A stretch of 64,000 nt of DNA from Vibrio coralliilyticus (GTDB lineage: Bacteria > Pseudomonadota > Gammaproteobacteria > Enterobacterales > Vibrionaceae): the NCBI RefSeq assembly GCF_024449095.1, contig NZ_CP024628.1:372001-436000 (forward strand), read 5' to 3'. Within the stretch, counting starts at the first letter, position 1, and the number at the start of each line of letters is the position of its first letter. Under the pieces are notes generated by a model. It had not been told where the DNA came from, made no database searches, and was given only the letters and a program-made list of their open reading frames with translations. Made by a program: the position numbers and the translations under genes. Shown piece after piece: positions 46,288-53,412 of this stretch.

Positions 46288-47253
46288 CTAACCCGTTAGA
46301 CGGGAAATCACCTCGACAGGGCTTATAACGCCAAAAGGCTCTTGTCCGGTTTTTGCTAAGTCGAGGCATTCAACGGCTTTGCTGGCAATATGAGCCAAAT
46401 CTTGACGAACGGTTGTCAGATCGGTTGATACCACTGGTAGATCGTCAAAACCTGTAATGGCGATGTCATCTGGGATAGCTCGATTCTGAGTACTTATTGA
46501 TTCTGCGACACCAAGAGCAATTTCATCAGAATGACAAACAAACGCATCAAATTGATCCAATAACTCAGGATTGCGGAAAAAATAGGAGCAAGCATGCATT
46601 CCTTGGAAATGCCTACCTTCAAATATAATCGCTTTGCTCGGTAGACCAACACTATCCAAAGCACTCTTATATCCTTGAAAACGCAAGCTTTCTTCTACAG
46701 GGTTATTATCTCTTGCAATAACAAAGGCAATGCGTTTTTTACCTTTATTTACCAAGTTAAGGGTGATTTGTCTGATCCCCATGTATTCATCTGGCGCGAC
46801 CCACCACCCATCGACTTTTTTGCCGACGTTAACATAAGGCACTTGTTGTTGTTTTAATGAAGCAAGGCGCTCATCTCCTTCCGTCGCATCAATGACAATG
46901 CACCCACAAGCACGCTGTTTAATGGTATCGACTTCTTCGTGATAGACGATTTCTGGAGCTAAACCTCGTTTGTTTAATTCATCCAGTAGATTGCTATACA
47001 TCAATGTCATGTATGGAGAAAGTTGTGTGTCGTTACGACTTAGAAGGATGGCGATACTGATATCTTTTCCGCTCGACAACTTACGAGCAGTTAGACTTGG
47101 GTTGTAATTAAGAGCTTTACAGGTATCCAGCACTTTCTGTCGTGTGGACTCACTGATACCACCTTTGCCATTGAGTGATCGACTAACAGATGCGACGGAC
47201 ACGCCGGCAATTTCGGCCACTTTTTTTATATTGAGTTTGGGTTCTTGAGTCAT
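46288..47253 (-). CDS. LacI-family regulator of carbohydrate locus B
   Basis: This 321-residue protein has a LacI helix-turn-helix (NIKKVAEIAGVSVASVSRSLNGKGGISESTRQKV), hinge LNYNPSLTARKLS, and a sugar-sensing domain (FDDLPVVSTDLTTVRQDL at its end). It is divergent from the locus B porin. The perfect inverted repeat at 47296-47331 and palindromes at 47444 and 49035 share the GTAAYCGGTTWC core; these are its likely operators, giving autoregulation and control of the locus. It is related to but distinct from the locus A regulator. Inducer unknown. Confidence 0.88.
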   Translation of the reverse strand: MTQEPKLNIKKVAEIAGVSVASVSRSLNGKGGISESTRQKVLDTCKALNYNPSLTARKLSSGKDISIAILLSRNDTQLSPYMTLMYSNLLDELNKRGLAPEIVYHEEVDTIKQRACGCIVIDATEGDERLASLKQQQVPYVNVGKKVDGWWVAPDEYMGIRQITLNLVNKGKKRIAFVIARDNNPVEESLRFQGYKSALDSVGLPSKAIIFEGRHFQGMHACSYFFRNPELLDQFDAFVCHSDEIALGVAESISTQNRAIPDDIAITGFDDLPVVSTDLTTVRQDLAHIASKAVECLDLAKTGQEPFGVISPVEVISRLTG

Positions 47254-47295
47254 AACCGCTTTTTAAGGCTCTGAATTTGTGGTCACTATAACATG

Positions 47296-47331
47296 AGTAA
47301 TCGGTTTCACAATCATGAGAAACCGATTACT
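47296..47331. promoter_or_regulatory. Twin LacI-B operator (13 bp inverted repeat)
   Basis: AGTAATCGGTTTC and its exact inverse GAAACCGATTACT are separated by 10 bp. Each arm resembles GTAACCGGTTAC at two mismatches, so two repressor sites face each other 43-78 bp upstream of the lacI-B start. Confidence 0.65.
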
Positions 47332-47443
47332 TGATTTTGAGCACAATAAATTTAAATGAGCGTATTTATTGTCTTTTTCCTGTGTTGATATCAAATATTC
47401 GCCTAAAATTTGAACTTTTGTCACATTATTTACTTATTTGTAA

Positions 47444-47455
47444 GTAACCGGTTAC
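47444..47455. promoter_or_regulatory. LacI-B operator GTAACCGGTTAC (porin side)
   Basis: Perfect 12 bp palindrome about 240 bp before the porin start; the core is shared with the site at 49035. Confidence 0.7.
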
Positions 47456-47692
47456 GTTGTGTGTTCATCATCACAGATCAGACTTTAGTGGTTCTGATAA
47501 CTTAAAAATGCAAACTGGATTGATTAGGACGCTCTAATGCAAACATAGTTCGGTGGATTTATACACTCCCTGAAGGTTTATATTGTCTTAAAGGTAATAT
47601 TAAAATCATATATTACTTAATTCCTAAATTGTAACTCGTGATATTTAAATATTAACAAATTAAACTTATATTTATAGGCTCATAAATTAACT

Positions 47693-48547
47693 ATGAATAA
47701 TGTGAATAAAAAAACTCTAGCAAAATTATTTTCAGTGGGAGCATTACTTACTTCTTCTTCGACCTTTTCTGCAACCTTGAACTTTGATGGAGTAACAGAA
47801 GCTGCAACCATATATAACTTTTCCGGTCTGGAATTCGAGTACTTCGACAATGATGACGGAACTACAGAGTTATTCAGTAAGCAAGTATTTATTGATGGTG
47901 CTGTCACCATTCCAAATACAAACTGGAGAATGGGTATACTGGCAGCAACTTTTCAAAATAATCCTTCTGATTCAGAAACCACTCACGCGACGGAATTGGA
48001 AATAAAACCCACCTATGAGATTTCGATAAGTGACTCATTGAATATTGGTAGCGAGTTTGCTTATGGCTCAGTCGGAGAGGATGGTAGCTCATATTGGTTT
48101 AAGCCATTCTTATTTAAGAAGTTTGATAATGATGTAAGTGTTTATAGTGAAGTGCTCTTAAAGCATTGGGATGGAGGTAAAGAAGGAGTAAATGAAAATA
48201 TTGTTCATCCAATGTATGAAATAAGCGAGAATGTTACTATAGGTGCTGAGCTATTTTATGCACATGGATTACAAGAAGCAACTTATACAGAGTTTGCCGT
48301 TAGACCCAATATTGCTTATACCTTTGATGGTGAAAAAATGCTTTGGGCTAAAGTCGAAATTGGTCAGCAAGGGGACCACGAAGATAGCAATGTCGATGGC
48401 GATTATATGAAATATATTATTGGATATAATATGAAGCTTAATGATACTTTTGCACTAATATCAGAGTTTTCAGTATATAACTGGGATAAGTCATATAATA
48501 ATACTAGTGGAAACAACTACTTTGCAAAATTTGGGTTAGCTTACTAA
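47693..48547 (+). CDS. Outer-membrane porin of locus B
   Basis: A 284-residue protein with a signal peptide (cleaved near residue 27 after TFSA) and alternating beta strands ending in LAY, a barrel C-terminus with terminal aromatic. It looks like a small OmpG/KdgM-type barrel of about the same design as the locus A porin but with little direct similarity. It lies on its own transcript between the operators and the small secreted protein gene. Start follows a weak ribosome site. Substrate inferred from the locus. Confidence 0.75.
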   Translation: MNNVNKKTLAKLFSVGALLTSSSTFSATLNFDGVTEAATIYNFSGLEFEYFDNDDGTTELFSKQVFIDGAVTIPNTNWRMGILAATFQNNPSDSETTHATELEIKPTYEISISDSLNIGSEFAYGSVGEDGSSYWFKPFLFKKFDNDVSVYSEVLLKHWDGGKEGVNENIVHPMYEISENVTIGAELFYAHGLQEATYTEFAVRPNIAYTFDGEKMLWAKVEIGQQGDHEDSNVDGDYMKYIIGYNMKLNDTFALISEFSVYNWDKSYNNTSGNNYFAKFGLAY

Positions 48548-48564
48548 TATCCGAACCCTATTAA

Positions 48565-48595
48565 TCCTTCCGTTGTGATATATACAACGGAAGGA
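48565..48595 (+). other. Hairpin after locus B porin
   Basis: Perfect 12 bp stem TCCTTCCGTTGT/ACAACGGAAGGA with a TA-rich loop follows the porin stop by 17 bp, without a T-tract. It separates the porin from the convergent small gene. Confidence 0.55.
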
Positions 48596-48601
48596 ATATA
48601 A

Positions 48602-48796
48602 TCACTTATTACCTAGGGTAGGATTGTTTTTTATAACTATGCCTTTATTGGCAAAGCACCAGTAGTGTTTATGTTGAACAAGTTTTTGGCAGTAAGCGAA
48701 TTGAGGGAGTTGAGCATTTTTTATATCCTTGATCTCCGTGGATATGCTACTGCCCGCATAAATGGTGAAAAGTATCGCCACTGTGAGTGCTTTCAT
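48602..48796 (-). CDS. Small secreted two-cysteine protein
   Basis: The 64-residue product has a signal peptide (MKALTVAILFTIYAGSSIS) and a ~45-residue mature part with two cysteines (AYCQ; YWCF) 11 residues apart that could form a disulfide. CGGAGT lies 8 bp upstream of the ATG. It sits on the opposite strand inside locus B, between the porin and binding-protein genes. No family is recognised. A periplasmic location is likely; role unknown. Confidence 0.55.
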   Translation of the reverse strand: MKALTVAILFTIYAGSSISTEIKDIKNAQLPQFAYCQKLVQHKHYWCFANKGIVIKNNPTLGNK

Positions 48797-49151
48797 TTTA
48801 TTACTCCGTTCTATTTTCTATCCTAAGGCTAGAAGCCTGTCTCTTTTAAGTCAAATATACAGTGACATTAAATCAATTGAAATATTATTTATCCTATTGA
48901 TTTACTTATATTAAGTATGGGTTGTCGTTTGGTGGTAGCTCTAGTTATAGCACGCTTTGAACTAGGCGTTCGCAGTGGTTGTAAGCTGGGTGCTTATTTG
49001 AGTGTGTGATCATTGTCACGTCCATGATTTGTTTTTACGTAACCGGTTACGTAATTTGTTGGAGATCACAGAATGGCATCGGAATATGGTTATACTCGTC
49101 AGTGTGAAGAAAGATTAAAACGATAAAAATCGAGACTAACGGAGCAAAACT
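48797..49151. promoter_or_regulatory. 355 bp promoter region of the locus B operon
   Basis: AT-rich. Contains the 20 bp LacI-B operator at 49035 and a TATACT -10-like hexamer at 49091-49096, with only a poor -35. The left end carries the promoter of the small secreted protein. Nothing else stands out. Confidence 0.45.
49035..49054. promoter_or_regulatory. LacI-B operator, TTACGTAACCGGTTACGTAA
   Basis: Perfect 20 bp palindrome 98 bp before the binding-protein start. It shares its core with 47444, and its ACGTAA outer bases with the locus A operators, while the central bases differ (CCGG versus GCGC). Confidence 0.8.
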
Positions 49152-50426
49152 ATGAAACAGGCACTTGTCCTACTCGTTCCTACTCTTTTACTGGCCGGAT
49201 GTGGGGGAGAAAATACTTCTTCGTCATCGGATAGAACACAAGTGACCATCTTGGGCACTATTAAAGCTGAGATTGGCCCTCATTTCGAACAGGCATTGGA
49301 GACTTATAATGCCTCGCAAAGTGAGTATGAGATTGTTTCTCTACCGATTGATGGTAATACTTATGAAAAAATGACGGCTTTGTACGCATCAAATAATGCA
49401 CCAACTATTATGGTAATGGGGCAAGAAGCCCAAGAGTTGAAAGATAGGCTTATGGATTTTAGCCAATCAGAACTGATTAAAAATGCGTATCCAGGCACCT
49501 ATGATGTAGTAAAAGATGGTGAGCGTGTATTGGGTGTGCCAATCACTGTTGAGTCGTTTGGTTTTTTATATAACAAAGCGGTTCTGGACCAAGCGGTTGG
49601 AGGAGAGTTTAACCCTTCAACCATTAATACTCAGGAGAAGCTAGCTAAACTTTTTGAACAAATCTCGGCTTTAGATAATGTTGATGCCGTGAGTGTTTCA
49701 CCTATGGATTGGTCGCTTGGGGCGCATTTCTCCAATGTACTGTTTGCTAACCAAGGCAATGGGCTTGCTGCTAATCTTGAAGCACTTGAAGCCATTAAAG
49801 CTGGTGAAATCTCTCTGCAAAAAAATGATGTCTACAACGGTTGGGTGGACACTTTTGACCTGATGAAAGAATACAACCGTTCGAAGCGTTCGCCATTAGC
49901 ACCAACCTATGATGAGAGTGCCATGGCTTTGGCACAAGGCCAAGTCGGTATGTGGTTCCAAGGCAACTGGGCTTACGCAATTTTGAATGAATTAAATGCC
50001 GATGGAGAGTTTGGCATTTTACCTGTTCCAGTTAACAATGACGAAGACTTCAAAGGTAATAACGCCCTTTCTGTTGGTGTTCCTATGTATTTCACGATTG
50101 ATGCTGCTCAATCAACAGAAGCAGAGCGTGAGGGAGCACAAGACTTTTTGAATTGGTTGTTTACATCAGAAGCGGGAATTGACGCTTATGTGAACAAGAT
50201 GAATTTCATTCCTGTATATGAAAATATCACAATCGAGCCTGCTGATGAGTTGTCACGGACAATATTAGCTAAAATGCAAGCGGGCGAAACGCTTAACTGG
50301 ATTAACATGTATTATCCAGGTGATGCTTTCCCGTCTATGGGGGCATCTATGCAGAAATATTTAGGAGACGTGATTGACCGGCCCGCTCTGGCTGGAGAAT
50401 TAGAGAAGTACTGGACTTCTAAATAA
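49152..50426 (+). CDS. Locus B sugar-binding lipoprotein (CUT1 ABC)
   Basis: A 424-residue family 1 solute-binding protein with a lipoprotein signal ending LLLAGC (Cys17), which is unusual for a Gram-negative binding protein, usually soluble. The +2 Gly does not retain it in the inner membrane, so an outer-membrane or unsorted state is possible. The mature protein has VTILGTIKAEIGPHFEQAL, GVPITVESFGFLYNKAVLD and MWFQGNWAY. It delivers sugar to the permeases downstream. Promoter with a LacI-B operator at 49035. A hairpin follows at 50437. Confidence 0.88.
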   Translation: MKQALVLLVPTLLLAGCGGENTSSSSDRTQVTILGTIKAEIGPHFEQALETYNASQSEYEIVSLPIDGNTYEKMTALYASNNAPTIMVMGQEAQELKDRLMDFSQSELIKNAYPGTYDVVKDGERVLGVPITVESFGFLYNKAVLDQAVGGEFNPSTINTQEKLAKLFEQISALDNVDAVSVSPMDWSLGAHFSNVLFANQGNGLAANLEALEAIKAGEISLQKNDVYNGWVDTFDLMKEYNRSKRSPLAPTYDESAMALAQGQVGMWFQGNWAYAILNELNADGEFGILPVPVNNDEDFKGNNALSVGVPMYFTIDAAQSTEAEREGAQDFLNWLFTSEAGIDAYVNKMNFIPVYENITIEPADELSRTILAKMQAGETLNWINMYYPGDAFPSMGASMQKYLGDVIDRPALAGELEKYWTSK

Positions 50427-50436
50427 TCTTGTTAAA

Positions 50437-50457
50437 ACAGGCAGGGCTCCTGCCTGT
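50437..50457 (+). other. Intercistronic hairpin after binding-protein gene
   Basis: ACAGGCAGG/CCTGCCTGT stem with GCT loop, no T-run, in the 75 bp gap to the permeases. Placed like the stabilising hairpin after malE, it may raise binding-protein mRNA over permease mRNA. Confidence 0.55.
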
Positions 50458-50501
50458 CATTACCGTCAAGCGGTTTCTACGCTTTATTTAGGACATTTAT
50501 T

Positions 50502-51377
50502 ATGCTGTTTAGCACCATACGCAAAGATGGTGTGAAGGACTTCTTTACCTTCGCATTTATCCCTTTATTTGCTTTCACTACAGTGCTGTTTATCCCGTTT
50601 ATCATGGGTATTGTGCTGACTTTTACCAACTGGAATGGCTTTAGTTTTGGTGAGTTTGTTGGCCTACAAAATTACGTGGATGCATTTAGTGATGAAAACT
50701 TTCTCAAGATCTTTACCACAACACTTAAATATGTTCTCTACTGCTTGGTGTTTACTAACATTATTGGTTTTGGCTTAGCATTACTGATTACATCAGGAAT
50801 CAAAGGCCAAAATGGACTGCGTTCAGTATTCTTTATGCCAAACTTGATTGGCGGTATTTTGCTGGGCTTTATCTGGCAGTTTATCTTTAATCGAATTTTT
50901 GTCACGGTGGGTGATATTACAGGCTTTGAGCTGTTGCTAGAACCATGGTTATCTGAGCCAGATAAAGCATTCTGGGCATTAGTGATTGTCAGTGTATGGC
51001 AGCAGTCAGGTTATATGATGTTGATCTACATTGCTGGCATTATGGGTGTTCAAAAGTCTTTGCTTGAAGCGGCCAGCATTGATGGAGCAAGTAAAGGTCA
51101 AATCCTTCGTGCTATCAAGATCCCAATGATGATGCAGTCGTTCACTATCTGTCTGTTTTTAACCCTTAAGAACGCATTTATGATGTTTGATGTCAACTTG
51201 GCTCTGACCAATGGTGGACCATATCGCTCTACAGAATTACTGACATTAAATATCTACAACGAAGCATTTCTATACCAAAACTACGGAACAGCACAGGCAA
51301 AAGCGATCTTGCTATTTGTTGTGGTCGTGATTGTGGCGTTGGCACAAGTCTACTTCACCAAGAAGAAAGAGGTTTAA
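50502..51377 (+). CDS. Locus B ABC permease, MalF/UgpA type
   Basis: A 291-residue permease of standard size with six helices and the EAA loop (SLLEAASIDGASKGQILRAIKIP). Unlike the locus A counterpart it has no insertions. It forms the membrane channel with the next permease, which starts 4 bp after its stop codon. Start is an ATG at 50502 after TTAGGACA. Confidence 0.9.
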   Translation: MLFSTIRKDGVKDFFTFAFIPLFAFTTVLFIPFIMGIVLTFTNWNGFSFGEFVGLQNYVDAFSDENFLKIFTTTLKYVLYCLVFTNIIGFGLALLITSGIKGQNGLRSVFFMPNLIGGILLGFIWQFIFNRIFVTVGDITGFELLLEPWLSEPDKAFWALVIVSVWQQSGYMMLIYIAGIMGVQKSLLEAASIDGASKGQILRAIKIPMMMQSFTICLFLTLKNAFMMFDVNLALTNGGPYRSTELLTLNIYNEAFLYQNYGTAQAKAILLFVVVVIVALAQVYFTKKKEV

Positions 51378-51381
51378 AGTG

Positions 51382-52194
51382 ATGAAAAGCAAATCTCGAG
51401 GCGTGTTTGTTGTCACGTTAGTTTTGGCATTAATTTATGTTTTTCCTTTTGCCATCCTTATTATTAACTCATTAAAAACCAAGTTCGAAATCTTAAAGAA
51501 TCCACTCGCACTACCGACAGAGTTTAATTTCGATAACTTTGTTGAAGCCTTTGTCCGTATGGACTTTCTGAGTGCCGTTAGTAACTCGCTCTATATCACG
51601 CTACTGGGCTTAGTGGTGTTAACTGTTTTCCCTGCGATGCTGGCGTATTATCTAGAACGTGAGCCAAGCAAATTTAAGAACATCATTTTCTACGTGTTGG
51701 TAGGTTCTATGATTATTCCTTTTCAGGCGGTCATGATCCCGTTTGTTAGTTTATTTGGAAAGATAGGCTTTTTGAACGGAAAGGTACCATTGGTTTACTT
51801 CTATCTCGGTTTCGGCGTCGCACTGTCTACTTTCATGTATCGCAGTTTCATCGCGAAGATCCCTAAGTCTCTTGACGAATCAGGTGCGATCGAAGGAGCC
51901 AGTAAGTTTACGGTATTTTGGAAAATTATCTTCCCGCAGCTCAAGCCAATTACGGCCACTATGTTAGTGCTGAATGCGCTGTGGTTATGGAATGATTACC
52001 TATTGCCTTCATTAACGCTACACCAAGATGATCGTACGTTGCCCCTGATGACTTATAGCTTCTTTGGTAAGTACACCAGTAACTATGGTTTAGCGATGGC
52101 TGGTCTTGTGCTTTCTATCGTGCCGATCATCATTTTCTATTTGATCATGCAACGTCAGATTGTTAGCGGCATTACCGATGGTGCTGTGAAGTAA
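51382..52194 (+). CDS. Locus B ABC permease, MalG/UgpE type
   Basis: A 270-residue permease with the EAA loop SLDESGAIEGASKFTVFWKIIFPQL (Glu-Ser-Gly in place of the usual Glu-Ala-Ala). Standard length, no periplasmic insert. The ATG at 51382 fits best: the frame extends upstream into the preceding permease gene, but AAAGAGG lies near and the family N-terminus begins here. Precedes the ATPase by 79 bp. Confidence 0.9.
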   Translation: MKSKSRGVFVVTLVLALIYVFPFAILIINSLKTKFEILKNPLALPTEFNFDNFVEAFVRMDFLSAVSNSLYITLLGLVVLTVFPAMLAYYLEREPSKFKNIIFYVLVGSMIIPFQAVMIPFVSLFGKIGFLNGKVPLVYFYLGFGVALSTFMYRSFIAKIPKSLDESGAIEGASKFTVFWKIIFPQLKPITATMLVLNALWLWNDYLLPSLTLHQDDRTLPLMTYSFFGKYTSNYGLAMAGLVLSIVPIIIFYLIMQRQIVSGITDGAVK

Positions 52195-52273
52195 CCAGTA
52201 CTAACTACTTTTTATACAAATTGATGCGTGAGGCGAGTTGGCGGCACGCTTAGAAAAATTGATAGGTAAAACT

Positions 52274-53398
52274 ATGGCAGCAGTAACCCTTAAGGGCATT
52301 GAAAAACAGTATGACAACGGTTTTAAGGCCGTGCATGGCATTGATCTCGATATCAAAGAAGGTGAGTTCATGGTCTTTGTCGGCCCATCAGGCTGTGCAA
52401 AATCCACTACACTTCGCATGATCGCTGGGTTGGAGAGTATTTCGGGAGGTGAGCTACACATTGGTGGTCGGTGCATGAATGATGTGCCATCGAAAGACCG
52501 TGGTATTGCTATGGTGTTCCAAGATTACGCTCTGTATCCACATATGACAGTGTATGACAACATGTCATTTGGTCTTAAAGTGGCGAAGTTACCTAAAAAC
52601 GAGATCGATCAACGGGTGCGCGAAGCGGCAGAAAAACTTCAAATCACAGACCTCCTTGATCGCAAACCTTCAGAAATGTCGGGAGGGCAACGTCAGCGTG
52701 TTGCGGTCGGACGAGCCATTGTGCGTAAGCCCGATGTGTTTTTATTCGATGAACCATTATCAAATTTAGACGCTAAGCTACGTGTCTCGATGCGTGTACG
52801 TATTACCAGTTTACATAGAGAGTTAAAGAAATCAGGTCAGCCAGCCACCATGATATACGTGACTCATGACCAGGTCGAATCGATGACGATGGGTGACCGT
52901 ATCTGTGTGCTTAACCAAGGGCGCATCATGCAGGTGGATACTCCAATGAATTTATATAACTACCCAGCCAACAAGTTTGTAGCGGGTTTCATTGGCTCCC
53001 CTGCGATGAATCTAATGAAAGCCAAACTGGTCCAAGAGGGAGGTGATATCGCAGTTGAACTTGGTAAACATCGTTTCACCCTGCCAGCCGAAAAAGCTAC
53101 GAAAGTACAAACTCACGTAGGAAAAGAGATATGGTTTGGCTCTCGCCCTGAATACATAGGTAATGCGGAAACGCACCCTGAATGTGTAGAAAACAGTTTT
53201 ACAGAAGAGATCTTAACCCTTGAGAGAATGGGCTTTGAAGAAAATATTTACTTCGAAGTTGATGGACAGCCGTGTAGTGCACGGATCCCACATGAAAAAG
53301 CAGGGGAAAGTGATGTGGGTAATCAATACACATTCTGCATCGACATGAATAAATGCCATATCTTCGATATGGAAACTGAACAAAATATTTCACTGTAA
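52274..53398 (+). CDS. Locus B ABC ATPase (MalK/UgpC type), Walker A variant
   Basis: The 374-residue ATPase has signature MSGGQRQRVAVGRAIVRKP, Walker B VFLFDEPLSNLDAKLRVSMR, switch His in THDQVESMT and a C-terminal TOBE-like domain. Its Walker A is GPSGCAKST, with Ala in place of the last Gly before Lys (codon GCA). The Lys and Ser are kept, so nucleotide binding is probably intact. The ATG at 52274 follows TAGGTAAA; a frame extends upstream without a good ribosome site. Precedes the GH3 gene by 14 bp. Confidence 0.92.
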   Translation: MAAVTLKGIEKQYDNGFKAVHGIDLDIKEGEFMVFVGPSGCAKSTTLRMIAGLESISGGELHIGGRCMNDVPSKDRGIAMVFQDYALYPHMTVYDNMSFGLKVAKLPKNEIDQRVREAAEKLQITDLLDRKPSEMSGGQRQRVAVGRAIVRKPDVFLFDEPLSNLDAKLRVSMRVRITSLHRELKKSGQPATMIYVTHDQVESMTMGDRICVLNQGRIMQVDTPMNLYNYPANKFVAGFIGSPAMNLMKAKLVQEGGDIAVELGKHRFTLPAEKATKVQTHVGKEIWFGSRPEYIGNAETHPECVENSFTEEILTLERMGFEENIYFEVDGQPCSARIPHEKAGESDVGNQYTFCIDMNKCHIFDMETEQNISL

Positions 53399-53412
53399 GG
53401 GCGAGAAGTAGC

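Larger units (their letters stand above)
47254..47692. promoter_or_regulatory. 439 bp divergent control region of locus B
   Basis: Holds the operators below, a very AT-rich stretch (47570-47690) with several TATATT/TATAAT-like hexamers, and the porin start. No single promoter pair stands out. No small gene is seen. Confidence 0.4.
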
